The notes beneath the pieces are model-generated. The model was not told the DNA's origin. It saw only the letters and a program-made list of their open reading frames with translations, and made no database searches. Shown here piece after piece: positions 1 through 8,800 of a stretch of DNA of 11,816 nucleotides; the first letter of the stretch is position 1, and each line of letters begins with the position of its first letter. The DNA is from Methanobacteriota archaeon (GTDB lineage: Archaea; Thermoplasmatota; Thermoplasmata; Methanomassiliicoccales; Methanomethylophilaceae). The stretch lies in the NCBI GenBank assembly GCA_029574055.1, contig JAKQBQ010000067.1, positions 1 through 11,816 of the forward strand, read 5' to 3'. Position numbers and translations under genes: made by a program.

Positions 1-78
1 ACCATAATAGAGAACGCCTCATCGCCGATTCCGTGCAAGAACTCTGTGGAAGACGTCAAAAGGATACTTTCGCTTTGA
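1..78 (+). CDS. Possible 3' end of a plus-strand gene (unidentified)
   Basis: The frame starting at base 1 is open for 25 codons and ends in TGA at 76-78. The tail reads as an ordinary hydrophilic C-terminus (ending SVEDVKRILSL), with AGG, ATA and AAG codons like those of the neighbouring genes. It would converge on the helicase, leaving only 7 bases between the two stop codons. I do not recognise the family from so short a tail. Two other frames are also open here: plus frame 3, and a minus frame that could start at a TTG overlapping the helicase stop. The call is therefore weak and strand assignment is uncertain. Confidence 0.3.
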   Translation, partial: TIIENASSPIPCKNSVEDVKRILSL

Positions 79-85
79 GTATATC

Positions 86-2329
86 TCAATAATCGAATAG
101 TTTGGATTGCTTCTGAGGATCCTGCATCTTATCCGCAGCATATTCCTCAGCCATCTTTTCGAGCATGTATTCCTCTTCCTCATTAGTGGGAGGCATGATC
201 TTCATTTCCGTGAGGCCTCCGGCCTGCGCCTTCATGCTCTTTGCGAGGGCGGGGCCGATCTTCGGAAGTTTTGATAAGAATTCGATGTCAACGGATATAA
301 CATCGGACTTTGAATGGATCCCGTGGTCGTAAAGCACTCTCGCCCTTGCCCTCCCCACCCCTCTGAAAGAGACGAGGCCCAGCAGCTCTTCCTTTACACC
401 GTAGCGCACCCTCGTGAGCAGGGGACGTATCTTCTTCGTCGCCTCGGGTTTGAATATGTATGCCACCTCGTTCATGGAATAAAGGAGCCAGTCCGTCATG
501 TCCACCCTTGACCTGATGTCCCCGGGCCCGATCCCCATGGAGAGGGTTATCTCCTCTTCGGATATCTCGCTGATCCAATCTTCCAGAAGCACAGCCACTT
601 TGAGACTGCTCAGGAACATCTCGTACATCATGATATCGTTATCGTCCGGCTCTTCCACAAGGAAGCGCCCACCATATCTGGCCTCCACGTCGGACAGCCT
701 GTCTTGGTCGCTTTTTTTGGGATACAAACCCATGACATCGGGGGTGGAGGCTGCTGCGTGCAGGATCATCAGGTCGGGGGTGTCCTCCTTTATCTTCCGA
801 ACCGCATCCCTGAGGATGACCGCCGACTTCGGGTCGATGTAAAGATCCGAGATCCTCTTCCCGAAGGGGAGTATGCGGAGTATATCCCCCTCTCTTTTCA
901 CCATCTCCTCCTTCTCAAGGAAATCCACAACGCTTTCCACAACGCTCTCGATCCCGTACATTTGCGAAGTGTTCCCAAAGAACGTGCTGCGCATGAAATC
1001 AACTATTCCGTCTTCCGTATCCGCATCGCCTGTCGCTATTATCCCGAGGATGTGGCTTCTGAGCACCATCTCGTTCCCGAGCTTGGACGTGAGCCTTTCT
1101 GTGTCATGCATTATGTAGTCTTCCATCAGGCGGTCGAAGTCCCTCTGGCTCTTGCCGACGAGCACAGCCTCCCCATAGGGGTCGTAACCGGGCCTTCCGG
1201 CTCTTCCGCACATCTGCTTGACCTCCATCACCGAGATGGGGACATTCCCCGCATTGGACTCGAACCTGTGCGTATCCCTGACGATCACCCTCCTTGCGGG
1301 AAGATTTATTCCCGCCGCAAGGGTGGGCGTGGCCACTATGCACCTGATGCTGCCGTTCCGGAAGTTGTCCTCCACGTACTTCCTTTGCTTGTATGTCAAC
1401 CCGGCATTGTGGAAGGCCATCCCGCATCTCACGCATGCGGACAATTTCCTTCCCACCGAGGTCGCCTCCGCATCGCCCTCCAGGATATCCCTTTCCTTGT
1501 CTGAAAGCGCCTTCCCTGCGAACGCCTTCATCTTATCGGAATACTTCACCGCAAGGGATTCGGAAGACCTTCGGGTATTGACGAAGATCATACACTGCCC
1601 TCCATCCGCAACAGTCTGTTCCATCATGTCCCAGATGTTGTCCTTGCTTTGGGGCACCTCTATGGAAGACAGGTCATCGAAGGTGATCTCCCCATCGAAG
1701 TACACCCCCTCCTTCAGAGGAATGGGGCGCCAGCTGCCGGTGACCAATTCTGCGTTCAGCCATTCCGCAAGATCCCCGGCATTCGAGATGGTCGCCGACA
1801 AAGCAATGATCTGCATGTTCTTGTTCTTGCGCAAAAGTTTTGTAAGTATGATCTCGAGGGTCGGCCCCCTGCTCGGGTCGTGTATCAGATGTATCTCGTC
1901 GGCTATCACTAAGCTTACGTCATCCATCCATCTGCTCCCATGGCGCATCATGGAGTCCGCTTTTTCCGACGTTGCTACGATGATGTCGGCGTCCGCAAGC
2001 CTCCCGTCGTCCGAATCGAGATCCCCGGAGCTCATCATGACCTTGATCCCAAGCTCGGAGAATTTGTCCAGATCCTCTTTTTTTTCTGACGCAAGCGCTT
2101 TGAGCGGCACGATGTAGAGCACCCTTCCCTTATCTCTCAGCACCGTGTTGACCGCAGGTATGAAGCCGATGAGGGATTTCCCGCTGGCTGTAGGCACAGC
2201 GGCGATAAGGTTCTTTCCCGAGACAGCGATGGGCAGAGCCTCCGCCTGTGGAGGGTAGAGGTCAACGAACCCGTTCTTTGCCAAGGTGTCGATGACTCTT
2301 TTATCGATGTCTAACTCCGCGATCTTCAT
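86..2329 (-). CDS. hel308: Hel308-type superfamily 2 DNA helicase
   Basis: ATP-dependent 3'-5' DNA helicase of the archaeal Hel308/Hjm (Ski2-like) family. The family is known to unwind lagging strands at stalled forks and act in recombination repair in the cytoplasm. The 747-residue length is normal. Visible motifs: Q-motif region (F21 to Q28), Walker A PTASGKS at 46-52, Hel308-typical ATSEKAD near 119-125, DEIH at 144-147, SAT at 178-180, motif V TPTLAAGINLPARR near 332, and motif VI QMCGRAGRPG near 371. A helix-hairpin-helix pair (RGVGRARA, LPKIGPALA) lies near 655-700, as in Hel308 domain V. I chose ATG at 2329 because the family begins MKIxELD-like. A TATA-like box about 25-30 bases upstream would make the mRNA nearly leaderless. 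A GTG at 2350 is in frame but adds seven unconserved residues upstream of the likely transcription start. The last seven residues, QSKLFDY, resemble a PCNA-binding peptide. It is transcribed divergently from the transglutaminase gene. Confidence 0.93.
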   Translation of the reverse strand: MKIAELDIDKRVIDTLAKNGFVDLYPPQAEALPIAVSGKNLIAAVPTASGKSLIGFIPAVNTVLRDKGRVLYIVPLKALASEKKEDLDKFSELGIKVMMSSGDLDSDDGRLADADIIVATSEKADSMMRHGSRWMDDVSLVIADEIHLIHDPSRGPTLEIILTKLLRKNKNMQIIALSATISNAGDLAEWLNAELVTGSWRPIPLKEGVYFDGEITFDDLSSIEVPQSKDNIWDMMEQTVADGGQCMIFVNTRRSSESLAVKYSDKMKAFAGKALSDKERDILEGDAEATSVGRKLSACVRCGMAFHNAGLTYKQRKYVEDNFRNGSIRCIVATPTLAAGINLPARRVIVRDTHRFESNAGNVPISVMEVKQMCGRAGRPGYDPYGEAVLVGKSQRDFDRLMEDYIMHDTERLTSKLGNEMVLRSHILGIIATGDADTEDGIVDFMRSTFFGNTSQMYGIESVVESVVDFLEKEEMVKREGDILRILPFGKRISDLYIDPKSAVILRDAVRKIKEDTPDLMILHAAASTPDVMGLYPKKSDQDRLSDVEARYGGRFLVEEPDDNDIMMYEMFLSSLKVAVLLEDWISEISEEEITLSMGIGPGDIRSRVDMTDWLLYSMNEVAYIFKPEATKKIRPLLTRVRYGVKEELLGLVSFRGVGRARARVLYDHGIHSKSDVISVDIEFLSKLPKIGPALAKSMKAQAGGLTEMKIMPPTNEEEEYMLEKMAEEYAADKMQDPQKQSKLFDY

Positions 2330-2341
2330 GGACGGTTCTCT

Positions 2342-2370
2342 AACGAACACGACTTATTTATGCGTTCGTT
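2342..2370. repeat. 7-bp inverted repeat flanking the helicase TATA box
   Basis: AACGAAC (2342-2348) and its exact reverse complement GTTCGTT (2364-2370) sit 22 bp apart start to start, about two helical turns. The 15-bp spacer holds the TATA-like box. A partial extra half-site GTTC lies at 2335-2338. The geometry suggests an operator for a dimeric regulator that would block TBP binding, but no regulator is identified. Confidence 0.45.
2352..2363 (-). promoter_or_regulatory. Probable TATA box of the helicase gene
   Basis: On the minus strand this reads GCATAAATAAGT, a good archaeal TATA-box match. Transcription would be expected to begin about 25 bases downstream, near base 2333, only a few bases before the ATG at 2329. 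That predicts a leaderless or nearly leaderless mRNA, as is common in Thermoplasmata, and explains the lack of a clear Shine-Dalgarno site. The position is inferred from sequence only. Confidence 0.55.
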
Positions 2371-2375
2371 GAAGA

Positions 2376-2398
2376 GTGGATGCATTCACTTTAAATAT
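2376..2398 (+). promoter_or_regulatory. Probable promoter of the transglutaminase-like gene
   Basis: TTTAAATAT at 2390-2398 is a TATA-like box 29-37 bases upstream of the ATG at 2427. Transcription is expected near 2418-2422, giving a leader of under 10 bases. Directly upstream, GTGGATGCATTCAC (2376-2389) is a 14-bp palindrome with one mismatched pair, covering the BRE position. It may be a regulator site. GGAGG at 2410-2414 could serve as a Shine-Dalgarno site only if transcription starts further upstream. Confidence 0.5.
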
Positions 2399-2426
2399 GC
2401 AGGGAATATGGAGGAAGTGAGCAAGA

Positions 2427-3536
2427 ATGAAGGGACCTCTCAAGAAGATATCTGTTCTGATCGTCATTGCGGTGTTCGCAGTCCCCATGGCCGTCGCCCT
2501 TTCAGCCCCCGCTGCCGACGGGGATAACGAATTCGTCTCCTACTATGCCCAGCTGGATGCTAACGAAAAAGCGATCTATGACGCAATGGTATCGGCAGAT
2601 GCGGATACAATGAACATCGTCGTGGATCTCCCGGTCGAATTGACCGCCAGGTCCGACAGCCCCGCGAAAGCGATGGTGATGCTTGATGATATTGTCAGAT
2701 CGGACGTTGATAATGCCTTCGACGCCCTGATGCTGAGCGAGCCCTTGGCGTATTGGGGATGGGTAGTAAGCTCCGTTAAATGGGAAACGAACCTGTCCAT
2801 TTCCGGCAATGTCGCATCGGTGTCTTCCGTTTCATTCGAGATCAGTTACATACGTTATCCGGTGGACCCCGCGACAGGCGAGTTCCAGGGGATAGAGAAA
2901 ATGCTGGCAGACCTAAATGCCGCGGTGAACAGTTTCCATACCGATGCCGCGACCGTTCGGGACAAGGTGCTGGACATTAACAATTATCTTGTCAACCTCG
3001 TGACATACGATCCGGGCGCAGGGGACAGCGTCATGGAGAGCAGGTATGCCCATGACGCCTACGGCGCCCTTGTGGACCCGAACCACTATGCGGTATGCGA
3101 CGGCTATTCCAAGGCTTTCCAGCTCCTTTGCATGAAGGAGGGGATCGAATGCATCGTCGTCTTGGGGACGGGGATGCCGATATCCGATATCCCCGTTGTT
3201 GTGAACCATGCATGGAACTACGTCAAGATGGACGACGGGCAATGGTATGCGATGGATGTTACATGGAACGATGACGAGAACGATATGTTCCTTACCCTGG
3301 GCGGGACCGGGAACCTGTATTTCCTGAAAGGGAATGCGTTCTTCAACACGCACCAGCCGGGGATATTCTTGGGATCGGGGCTTGTGACATATCCCTTCAA
3401 CAGCCCCCCTCTGAGCATACTGGGATACGACGAATATGAAGCGATCAATATGGAGAAGTACTCATGGATACTTGCCGTGATCATGGTCGCCCTGATAGCA
3501 TTCGCCTTGTACAGGCATTCCAAAAGGAAGGGCTGA
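2427..3536 (+). CDS. Exported, membrane-anchored transglutaminase-like protein
   Basis: A 369-residue protein with a transglutaminase-like (TGc) cysteine-protease fold. It is probably a surface protease or transpeptidase; no substrate can be read from the sequence. The N-terminus is a signal peptide: Lys-rich start, hydrophobic stretch at about residues 8-25, then small residues (APAAD). Residues about 30-175 form an N-terminal region I do not recognise. The TGc core follows with catalytic C224 (AVCDGYSKAF), H261 (VNHAWNYVK) and D277 (WYAMDVTW), so the triad is complete. The C-terminal 25 residues are one transmembrane helix (about 345-362) and a basic RHSKRKG end, placing the enzyme outside the cell. 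The core closely resembles TGc domains of gut Firmicutes surface proteins, which suggests transfer (inference). LonB follows 63 bases downstream on the same strand but has its own TATA-like sequence. Confidence 0.88.
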   Translation: MKGPLKKISVLIVIAVFAVPMAVALSAPAADGDNEFVSYYAQLDANEKAIYDAMVSADADTMNIVVDLPVELTARSDSPAKAMVMLDDIVRSDVDNAFDALMLSEPLAYWGWVVSSVKWETNLSISGNVASVSSVSFEISYIRYPVDPATGEFQGIEKMLADLNAAVNSFHTDAATVRDKVLDINNYLVNLVTYDPGAGDSVMESRYAHDAYGALVDPNHYAVCDGYSKAFQLLCMKEGIECIVVLGTGMPISDIPVVVNHAWNYVKMDDGQWYAMDVTWNDDENDMFLTLGGTGNLYFLKGNAFFNTHQPGIFLGSGLVTYPFNSPPLSILGYDEYEAINMEKYSWILAVIMVALIAFALYRHSKRKG

Positions 3537-3550
3537 TGGTAATCAGGGAG

Positions 3551-3561
3551 TTATTATATAC
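3551..3561 (+). promoter_or_regulatory. Probable TATA box of the lonB gene
   Basis: TTATTATATAC lies in the 63-base gap between the transglutaminase stop and the lonB ATG. Transcription would be expected near 3580, giving a leader of about 20 bases that holds GAAGGGA (3584-3590), a modest Shine-Dalgarno match about 9 bases from the start. Read-through from the upstream gene is also possible, because I see no terminator between them. Confidence 0.45.
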
Positions 3562-3599
3562 AAGAACAAACTAATGATATAGAGAAGGGAACATAAGAA

Positions 3600-5693
3600 A
3601 TGGAAGCAATCGTCAATAAGAAACCAACGCTTTTGCCCCTTGAGGAATGGATCGAGAAGCAGACATTCCGTTCTACTAAAGATATTGAGATCCCGGACAA
3701 GATGTCGGACCGCGTCATAGGCCAGGATAAGGCCGTAGAAGTGATGAAGAAGGCCGCATCCCAAAAGAGGCACGTCATGCTCATTGGAGAGCCCGGCACG
3801 GGAAAGTCGATGCTGGCAAACTCCATGGTCGAATACCTTCCCAGAGAAGAGCTCCAGGACATCGTCGCTTATCACAATCCGGAGGATGCGAACGAGCCCC
3901 GCATACGCGTTTTCTCCGCAGGAAAGGGCAAAGCGGTGGTAGGCGAGCAGAAAGCCCATGCGGCTGCGTCCAAGAACCAAAAGAACTCGCTCTATATCTA
4001 CGCCTGCATCCTGATATTGATGATCGGTGTGGTAGGATTGATCTATTTCAACAACTGGATGATCCTTTTGGTGGCCTTCTTCGGGATAATGATAATATTG
4101 ATGTTCACAAGGACCCCCAACCAAAGGCAGGAGGTCGCAATAGTCCCGAAAGTGTTAGTGGGCCACGATCCCAGCGATATGCCGCCTTTCGTAGACGCTA
4201 CGGGCGCGCACGCGGGCTCCCTGCTCGGGGACGTCAGGCACGACCCCTTCCAGAGCGGCGGCCTCGAGACCCCGTCCCACGACAGGCTGGAGTCCGGCGC
4301 TATACACAAGGCGAACAAGGGCGTTCTCTACATAGATGAGATCAACCTTCTCAGGATAGAGTCCCAGCAGGCTCTTCTGACCGCTATGCAGGAGAAGAAG
4401 ATGTCCATCACCGGCCAGTCCGAGAGATCGTCCGGCGCGCTGGTGAAGTCAGAGCCGGTCCCGTGCGACTTCGTACTGGTCTGCGCGGGGAACCTCGATG
4501 CTATAAGAGGTATGCACCCCGCGCTCCGGTCGAGGATAAGGGGATACGGATATGAGGTGTACATGCGCAGCACCATGCCGGACACCGACGAGAACCGCAA
4601 TAACATAGCGAGGTTCGTCGCCCAGGAGGTCAAGAAGGATGAGAAGATCCCCCACTTCGACAAGTATGCGGTGGGGGAGATAATCAAAGAGGCCCAGCGC
4701 CGCGCGGGAAGAAAGGGGGAGCTTACTCTCAGGATGAGGGAGCTGGGCGGCCTTGTAAGGGTCGCAGGCGACGTGGCCGTCGGAAGAGGGTCCAATGTCG
4801 TTACTATTGATGACGTGCTTTTGGCAAGGGGTACGGCGCGCAGCCTGGAACAGCAGATAGCCGACCGCCACATAGAGAACAGCAAGAAGTACTCGCTGTT
4901 CGAAACGAGCGGCGCCGAGGTCGGGATGATCAACGGGCTCGCCGCGCTGGGAGCGGACTCGGGAATGGCAGAGTATTCAGGTATAGTGCTTCCCATCGTG
5001 GCTGAGATAGCCCCGCCCCAGGCAAAGAAGGCAGGGAGGCTCATAGCCACCGGGCGCCTCGGAGACATTGCCAAGGAAGCCGTCGACAACATCTCTGCTG
5101 TGATAAAGAACTACACCTCGAAATCCATCTCCGACTACGACATACACCTTCAGTACATCGGAACATACGATGGGGTTGAAGGGGACAGCGCATCGATAAC
5201 GATGGCGACCGTCATCCTTTCAGCAATGGAAGGCATCCCGATAAGGCAGGATCTCGCGATGACCGGGAGCCTGAGCGTCAGAGGGAAGGTCCTTCCCGTG
5301 GGCGCCGTAACAGCGAAGCTGGAGGCCGCCGCGGCATCCGAGATAAAGCTTGCACTCATTCCCGAAGCGAACGCCAACGACGTGATGATGCAGAACAAGT
5401 ACTACCGCGACATGGATATCTACACCGTAGAGAACTTCCGCGATGTCATCGAGTATGCGTTCATCGACTGTCCCAAGAAGACGGATCTGCTGAAGAAGCT
5501 CCTGCCGCTGACAGAGAACGGCGCATCCACCGCCAGGAAGCTCGAGCCTCCGGCGGAATACAACATGGCTCCGATATCGGGAGACTTCGAGAAAGACCGC
5601 AAGCCGGAGCAGTTCTTCGCCGAGGACACCGAAGATACCACCACGGTCACGGAGAAGAGGAAGAAGGACGGAAGCAACCCCTATCCTCAATGA
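3600..5693 (+). CDS. lonB: Archaeal membrane-bound LonB ATP-dependent protease
   Basis: ATP-dependent serine protease of the archaeal LonB family, which degrades misfolded and regulatory proteins at the inner face of the membrane. The 697-residue protein has, in order: an AAA+ start ([11 protein letters not shown]), Walker A GEPGTGKS (63-70), an insertion with two transmembrane helices (about 131-150 and 153-169), the LonB signature around [12 protein letters not shown], Walker B with D246/E247 ([10 protein letters not shown]), a sensor region (VCAGNLD), a helical AAA+ lid, and the Lon protease domain. The catalytic dyad is S530 ([10 protein letters not shown]) and K573 ([11 protein letters not shown]), 43 residues apart as usual for Lon. 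There is no large N-terminal substrate domain, which separates LonB from bacterial LonA. After the protease domain comes a hydrophilic tail of about 60 residues rich in Glu, Asp, Lys and Thr, ending NPYPQ. This looks disordered and longer than I expect for the family. Confidence 0.96.
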   Translation: MEAIVNKKPTLLPLEEWIEKQTFRSTKDIEIPDKMSDRVIGQDKAVEVMKKAASQKRHVMLIGEPGTGKSMLANSMVEYLPREELQDIVAYHNPEDANEPRIRVFSAGKGKAVVGEQKAHAAASKNQKNSLYIYACILILMIGVVGLIYFNNWMILLVAFFGIMIILMFTRTPNQRQEVAIVPKVLVGHDPSDMPPFVDATGAHAGSLLGDVRHDPFQSGGLETPSHDRLESGAIHKANKGVLYIDEINLLRIESQQALLTAMQEKKMSITGQSERSSGALVKSEPVPCDFVLVCAGNLDAIRGMHPALRSRIRGYGYEVYMRSTMPDTDENRNNIARFVAQEVKKDEKIPHFDKYAVGEIIKEAQRRAGRKGELTLRMRELGGLVRVAGDVAVGRGSNVVTIDDVLLARGTARSLEQQIADRHIENSKKYSLFETSGAEVGMINGLAALGADSGMAEYSGIVLPIVAEIAPPQAKKAGRLIATGRLGDIAKEAVDNISAVIKNYTSKSISDYDIHLQYIGTYDGVEGDSASITMATVILSAMEGIPIRQDLAMTGSLSVRGKVLPVGAVTAKLEAAAASEIKLALIPEANANDVMMQNKYYRDMDIYTVENFRDVIEYAFIDCPKKTDLLKKLLPLTENGASTARKLEPPAEYNMAPISGDFEKDRKPEQFFAEDTEDTTTVTEKRKKDGSNPYPQ

Positions 5694-5710
5694 AACCGCT
5701 TACAAAACAC

Positions 5711-5725
5711 TATTTTTTACTTTTT
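5711..5725 (+). terminator. T-tract, possible lonB terminator
   Basis: Two T runs (six T at 5713-5718 and five T at 5721-5725) begin about 18 bases after the lonB stop, with further T-rich sequence to about 5750. Archaeal RNA polymerase can terminate at such U-rich tracts without a hairpin. No convincing stem-loop precedes it. Confidence 0.5.
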
Positions 5726-5797
5726 CAGGTTATTTTGCTCATTATTTCTACAGCTCCGAGCGACAATGCCCACTTACGTTTTTCATAGATATATAGG

Positions 5798-5808
5798 AAT
5801 AAATAAAA
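5798..5808 (+). promoter_or_regulatory. Probable TATA box of the giant surface-protein gene
   Basis: AATAAATAAAA is the best TATA-like match in the AT-rich gap from 5694 to 5866. It predicts transcription near 5828 and a leader of about 40 bases, long enough to carry the Shine-Dalgarno site at 5856. A second AT-rich candidate, ATAGATATATAG (5785-5796), is slightly farther upstream. Apart from these elements and the T-tract, I see no gene in this gap. Confidence 0.45.
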
Positions 5809-5855
5809 GCCGAAATCCCATTCATTAAAGTAAATATCTGAGAACCTAAGCGTTA

Positions 5856-5864
5856 GAGGTGATC
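5856..5864 (+). promoter_or_regulatory. Strong Shine-Dalgarno site of the giant gene
   Basis: GAGGTGATC matches the canonical anti-Shine-Dalgarno complement over nine bases. The GAGGT core ends 6 bases before ATG 5867. This is much stronger than the sites of the other genes here and fixes the start. An in-frame TAA at 5831-5833 rules out an extension of the reading frame further upstream. Confidence 0.75.
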
Positions 5865-5866
5865 TT

Positions 5867-8800
5867 ATGATAAAGACAAGGAAGAATACGTTCAAACTTG
5901 CATTGGTGATGGTACTTACAGCCTCGCTGATGCTGACTGCGGCTGCCGTCCTTAATTTTTCATCCACAACATCGGAAGCGGCAAGCACATTAACCGTTAA
6001 CAACGGAGATGAGGGGACAGGCTCTCTGCGCGAAGCGCTTACGTCCGCCGGAGACGGCGACGTGATCGTCTTCATCGGCGTTACGACGGTCACATTGACA
6101 TCGGAGATCGTCTTCAGTGCGCCGAACATCACCATCGACGGTGGCAGCGGCGTTACCATAACTAAAGACGCCGGCTCCAACTTCAGGCTTCTGAACAGTT
6201 TAGCGGCGGAGGGAACGCTCACTTTGAAAGGATTGACCATTCAGAACGGCAATACCTCTGCCGACACCACCGTCAGCGGCGGAGGCGGAGGGATACGTAC
6301 AGCAAGCGCCGTTAACGCAATGAACTGCAGTTTCATCAACAACACGTCAGGCAACACCGGCGGCGGCATGTACGCCGGAGGAGCGGTCGTAATGACCGAC
6401 TGCACCTTCGACGGCAACACATCGAGGCTTGCCGGGGCAGGGCTGTACGTGAACAGCGGAAATACGGATCTGACGCTCTGCACCTTTGACGGCAACTACT
6501 CCAACACTGCCGGCGGCGGATTATACACCAACAGCAATGTCGTCATAACAGACTGCATATTCAACGAGAACACCGCGAAGGGCGGTAACGGCGGCGGGGT
6601 ACGCGCCTTCGGCACGGTGACAGCGTCAGGCTGCGCGTTCATAGGCAACTCAACCCTCGACTCAAGCAACGGAAGCGGCGGGGGAGTATGGGCAAACCAG
6701 ACCGTCAACATGACAAATTGTATATTCACCGGGAACACAGCAAGAGTGAACGGCAGCGGAGTGAGCGCCCAGAACGCTTCTCTGATGATCCTCACCAATT
6801 GCGTATTCAATGACAACCTATCCTACAATACTACCACCGGCATCAGCGCTGTCGACGGCGCGGCGAAGACATATCTTCTCCACGTTACCGCAACCGACAA
6901 CGTAGGCGGCGCTTTGAACATAGCGGCTGGGAAGACCGCATATCTTTACAACAGCATTTTGACGAACAACACGAACGCTGCCGGTTCAGTTCTTTTGCAG
7001 ACCTCCGGCGGAGGCACTGTCAACAACGTCAGCAGCCTGGTGGAAGGACAGGCCGTTCCGGGCAATCCGTCGATAACTTCCACGAACAGACAGATATTCG
7101 GACTGAACGATTTCGATCCCGTTTCAGGCACCCAAAGCGTCCTCACCAACGGCATCGCGGCATACGCTGCGAAAGCGATCACGACGCAGGACATCCTCGG
7201 CTATGCTTCCCTTACAGCAAATGAAAAGACCATCATGGATGCTGCGGTCGCTGCGCTTGCGAACGACTCCACCGGAGAGGCGCGCGGTCCTGCGGTAACG
7301 TACGGCGCAGCAGATCTGCCTGCTAATACGATCGACAGCATCGCGATCGACACAAACCCTGCGAAAATGACCTTCGCGGTGGGGGACGCATTGGATCTGG
7401 CCGGGACCATCCTTGAATTGAGGTACAGCAACGGCTCGGAGATCGTTCTGTATACGGAAACGGGCATGTCGAATACGTCCGGCACGGTTGATATGGGTAC
7501 GGTCGGAATCAAGTCTATCGAATTCTTATTCCTCGGAAAGACAACAAGCCTGGACGACACTGTCATGGACGGCACGATAATAACACTGACGTCAAGCAGC
7601 AGCCCCACTGTGTTCGGGGAAGCGGTAACGTTCAACATTCAGGTCAAGCCGGAGAACGCAGGAAGCGGTATGCCGACCGGCGCCGTTGAGATATTTGAGG
7701 GGACCGTCTCTCGGGGCGTTGTGTACTGCGACGAGCGCGGCTATGCCGTCATGACGACAACTGCCCTGCCTGTAGGTAATTACCCCGTCACAGCGAAGTA
7801 TCTGGGAGATCAATACTACCACGCTTCAGCGCCCGAGACGATCTCTCATTCTGTTTCCAGGGCGGATACCTCTATCTCCGGCGTAGGGTTGGCGATGATA
7901 GGGGATATGACGGGGATATTGGTCACATTCGTAGGCACCCTCCATATACTGCCTCCGGGCAGCGACAACCCGGAATGGAAGATAGTGGAATTCTTCATGG
8001 ATGATATCAAAGTGGGCGAGTACACCTGCAGCGCGTTCGGCAATGTCCAGGTCACAATGACCTTGGAAGAATTGACCGCATTGGTCGGGACGATAGGCGA
8101 CAGCCATACGCTCAAGGCATCCTTTGCGGGAAGCACCAATCTGAACGGGTGCGTTTCAGACGTGATCGCGTTGAATATCAACGTGGCCTCTGCCATAGAG
8201 GTCACCGCCACGCCCGGTACCCTGGCGTATGGGGATCCGGTGACCATCGAAGCAACACTCTCTTCTTTCGACCCTGTTGACGGAAAGATGATCACATTCT
8301 ACGACAACGGAGCATCGATCGGGACCGCAAATTGCGACGCATCAGGAAAAGCTTCGATCCAGATCGCGCTTCCAAGCAGCGGGAACCATGTGATAATCGC
8401 CGCATTCGCGGGCGACGCCGGTATGAGCGGGTGCACCATCAGTACCGAATTCACGGTAAGTAAAGCGGCCACCGGCATTGAGTTCGTAAACGGCCCTTCC
8501 ACCGTTTATTATCTGGAGGAAGCGCTCTTTGAGATGGAGCTTTCCGCCACACCGCACATGAACGACCTGACCGGAAAGGAGATCGGACTCTATTCGGGCG
8601 GAGTGAAGTATGCGGCTGTTGCATGCGACGCGGACGGCCTGGCCTCCGAAGGCATCTATCTGCCTGCGGGAAGCTACACATTCACGGCAGTGTTCGCGGG
8701 AGACGAGAACCTTGAACCCTGCACCGCCGACATTTCCTTCACGGTCGAGAGGGCGGTAACCGATATAACCCTTGCAAGCGCCGTTCCGAACCCATCGATA

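Noticed and set aside
704..1504. 266-codon plus-strand open frame, and the 299-codon frame at 1218-2117
   Set aside because: Both lie opposite the Hel308 motif region. Their translations have no domain signature and they lack ribosome sites, so they are antisense shadows.
2330..2350. GTG start at 2350 for the helicase
   Set aside because: It adds seven residues not typical of Hel308 and lies upstream of the transcription start predicted from the TATA box. ATG at 2329 gives the usual family N-terminus.
2408..2470. ATG at 2408 upstream of the transglutaminase gene
   Set aside because: It is out of frame with the transglutaminase, overlaps its signal peptide, and its translation resembles no protein.
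3536..3574. 12-codon ATG frame overlapping the transglutaminase stop
   Set aside because: It is very short, has no ribosome site of its own and runs through the probable lonB TATA box.
5846..5856. CTAA-GCG-TTAG mini-hairpin next to the giant gene's ribosome site
   Set aside because: The stem has only four pairs, mostly A-T. It is too weak to suggest a riboswitch or thermosensor.
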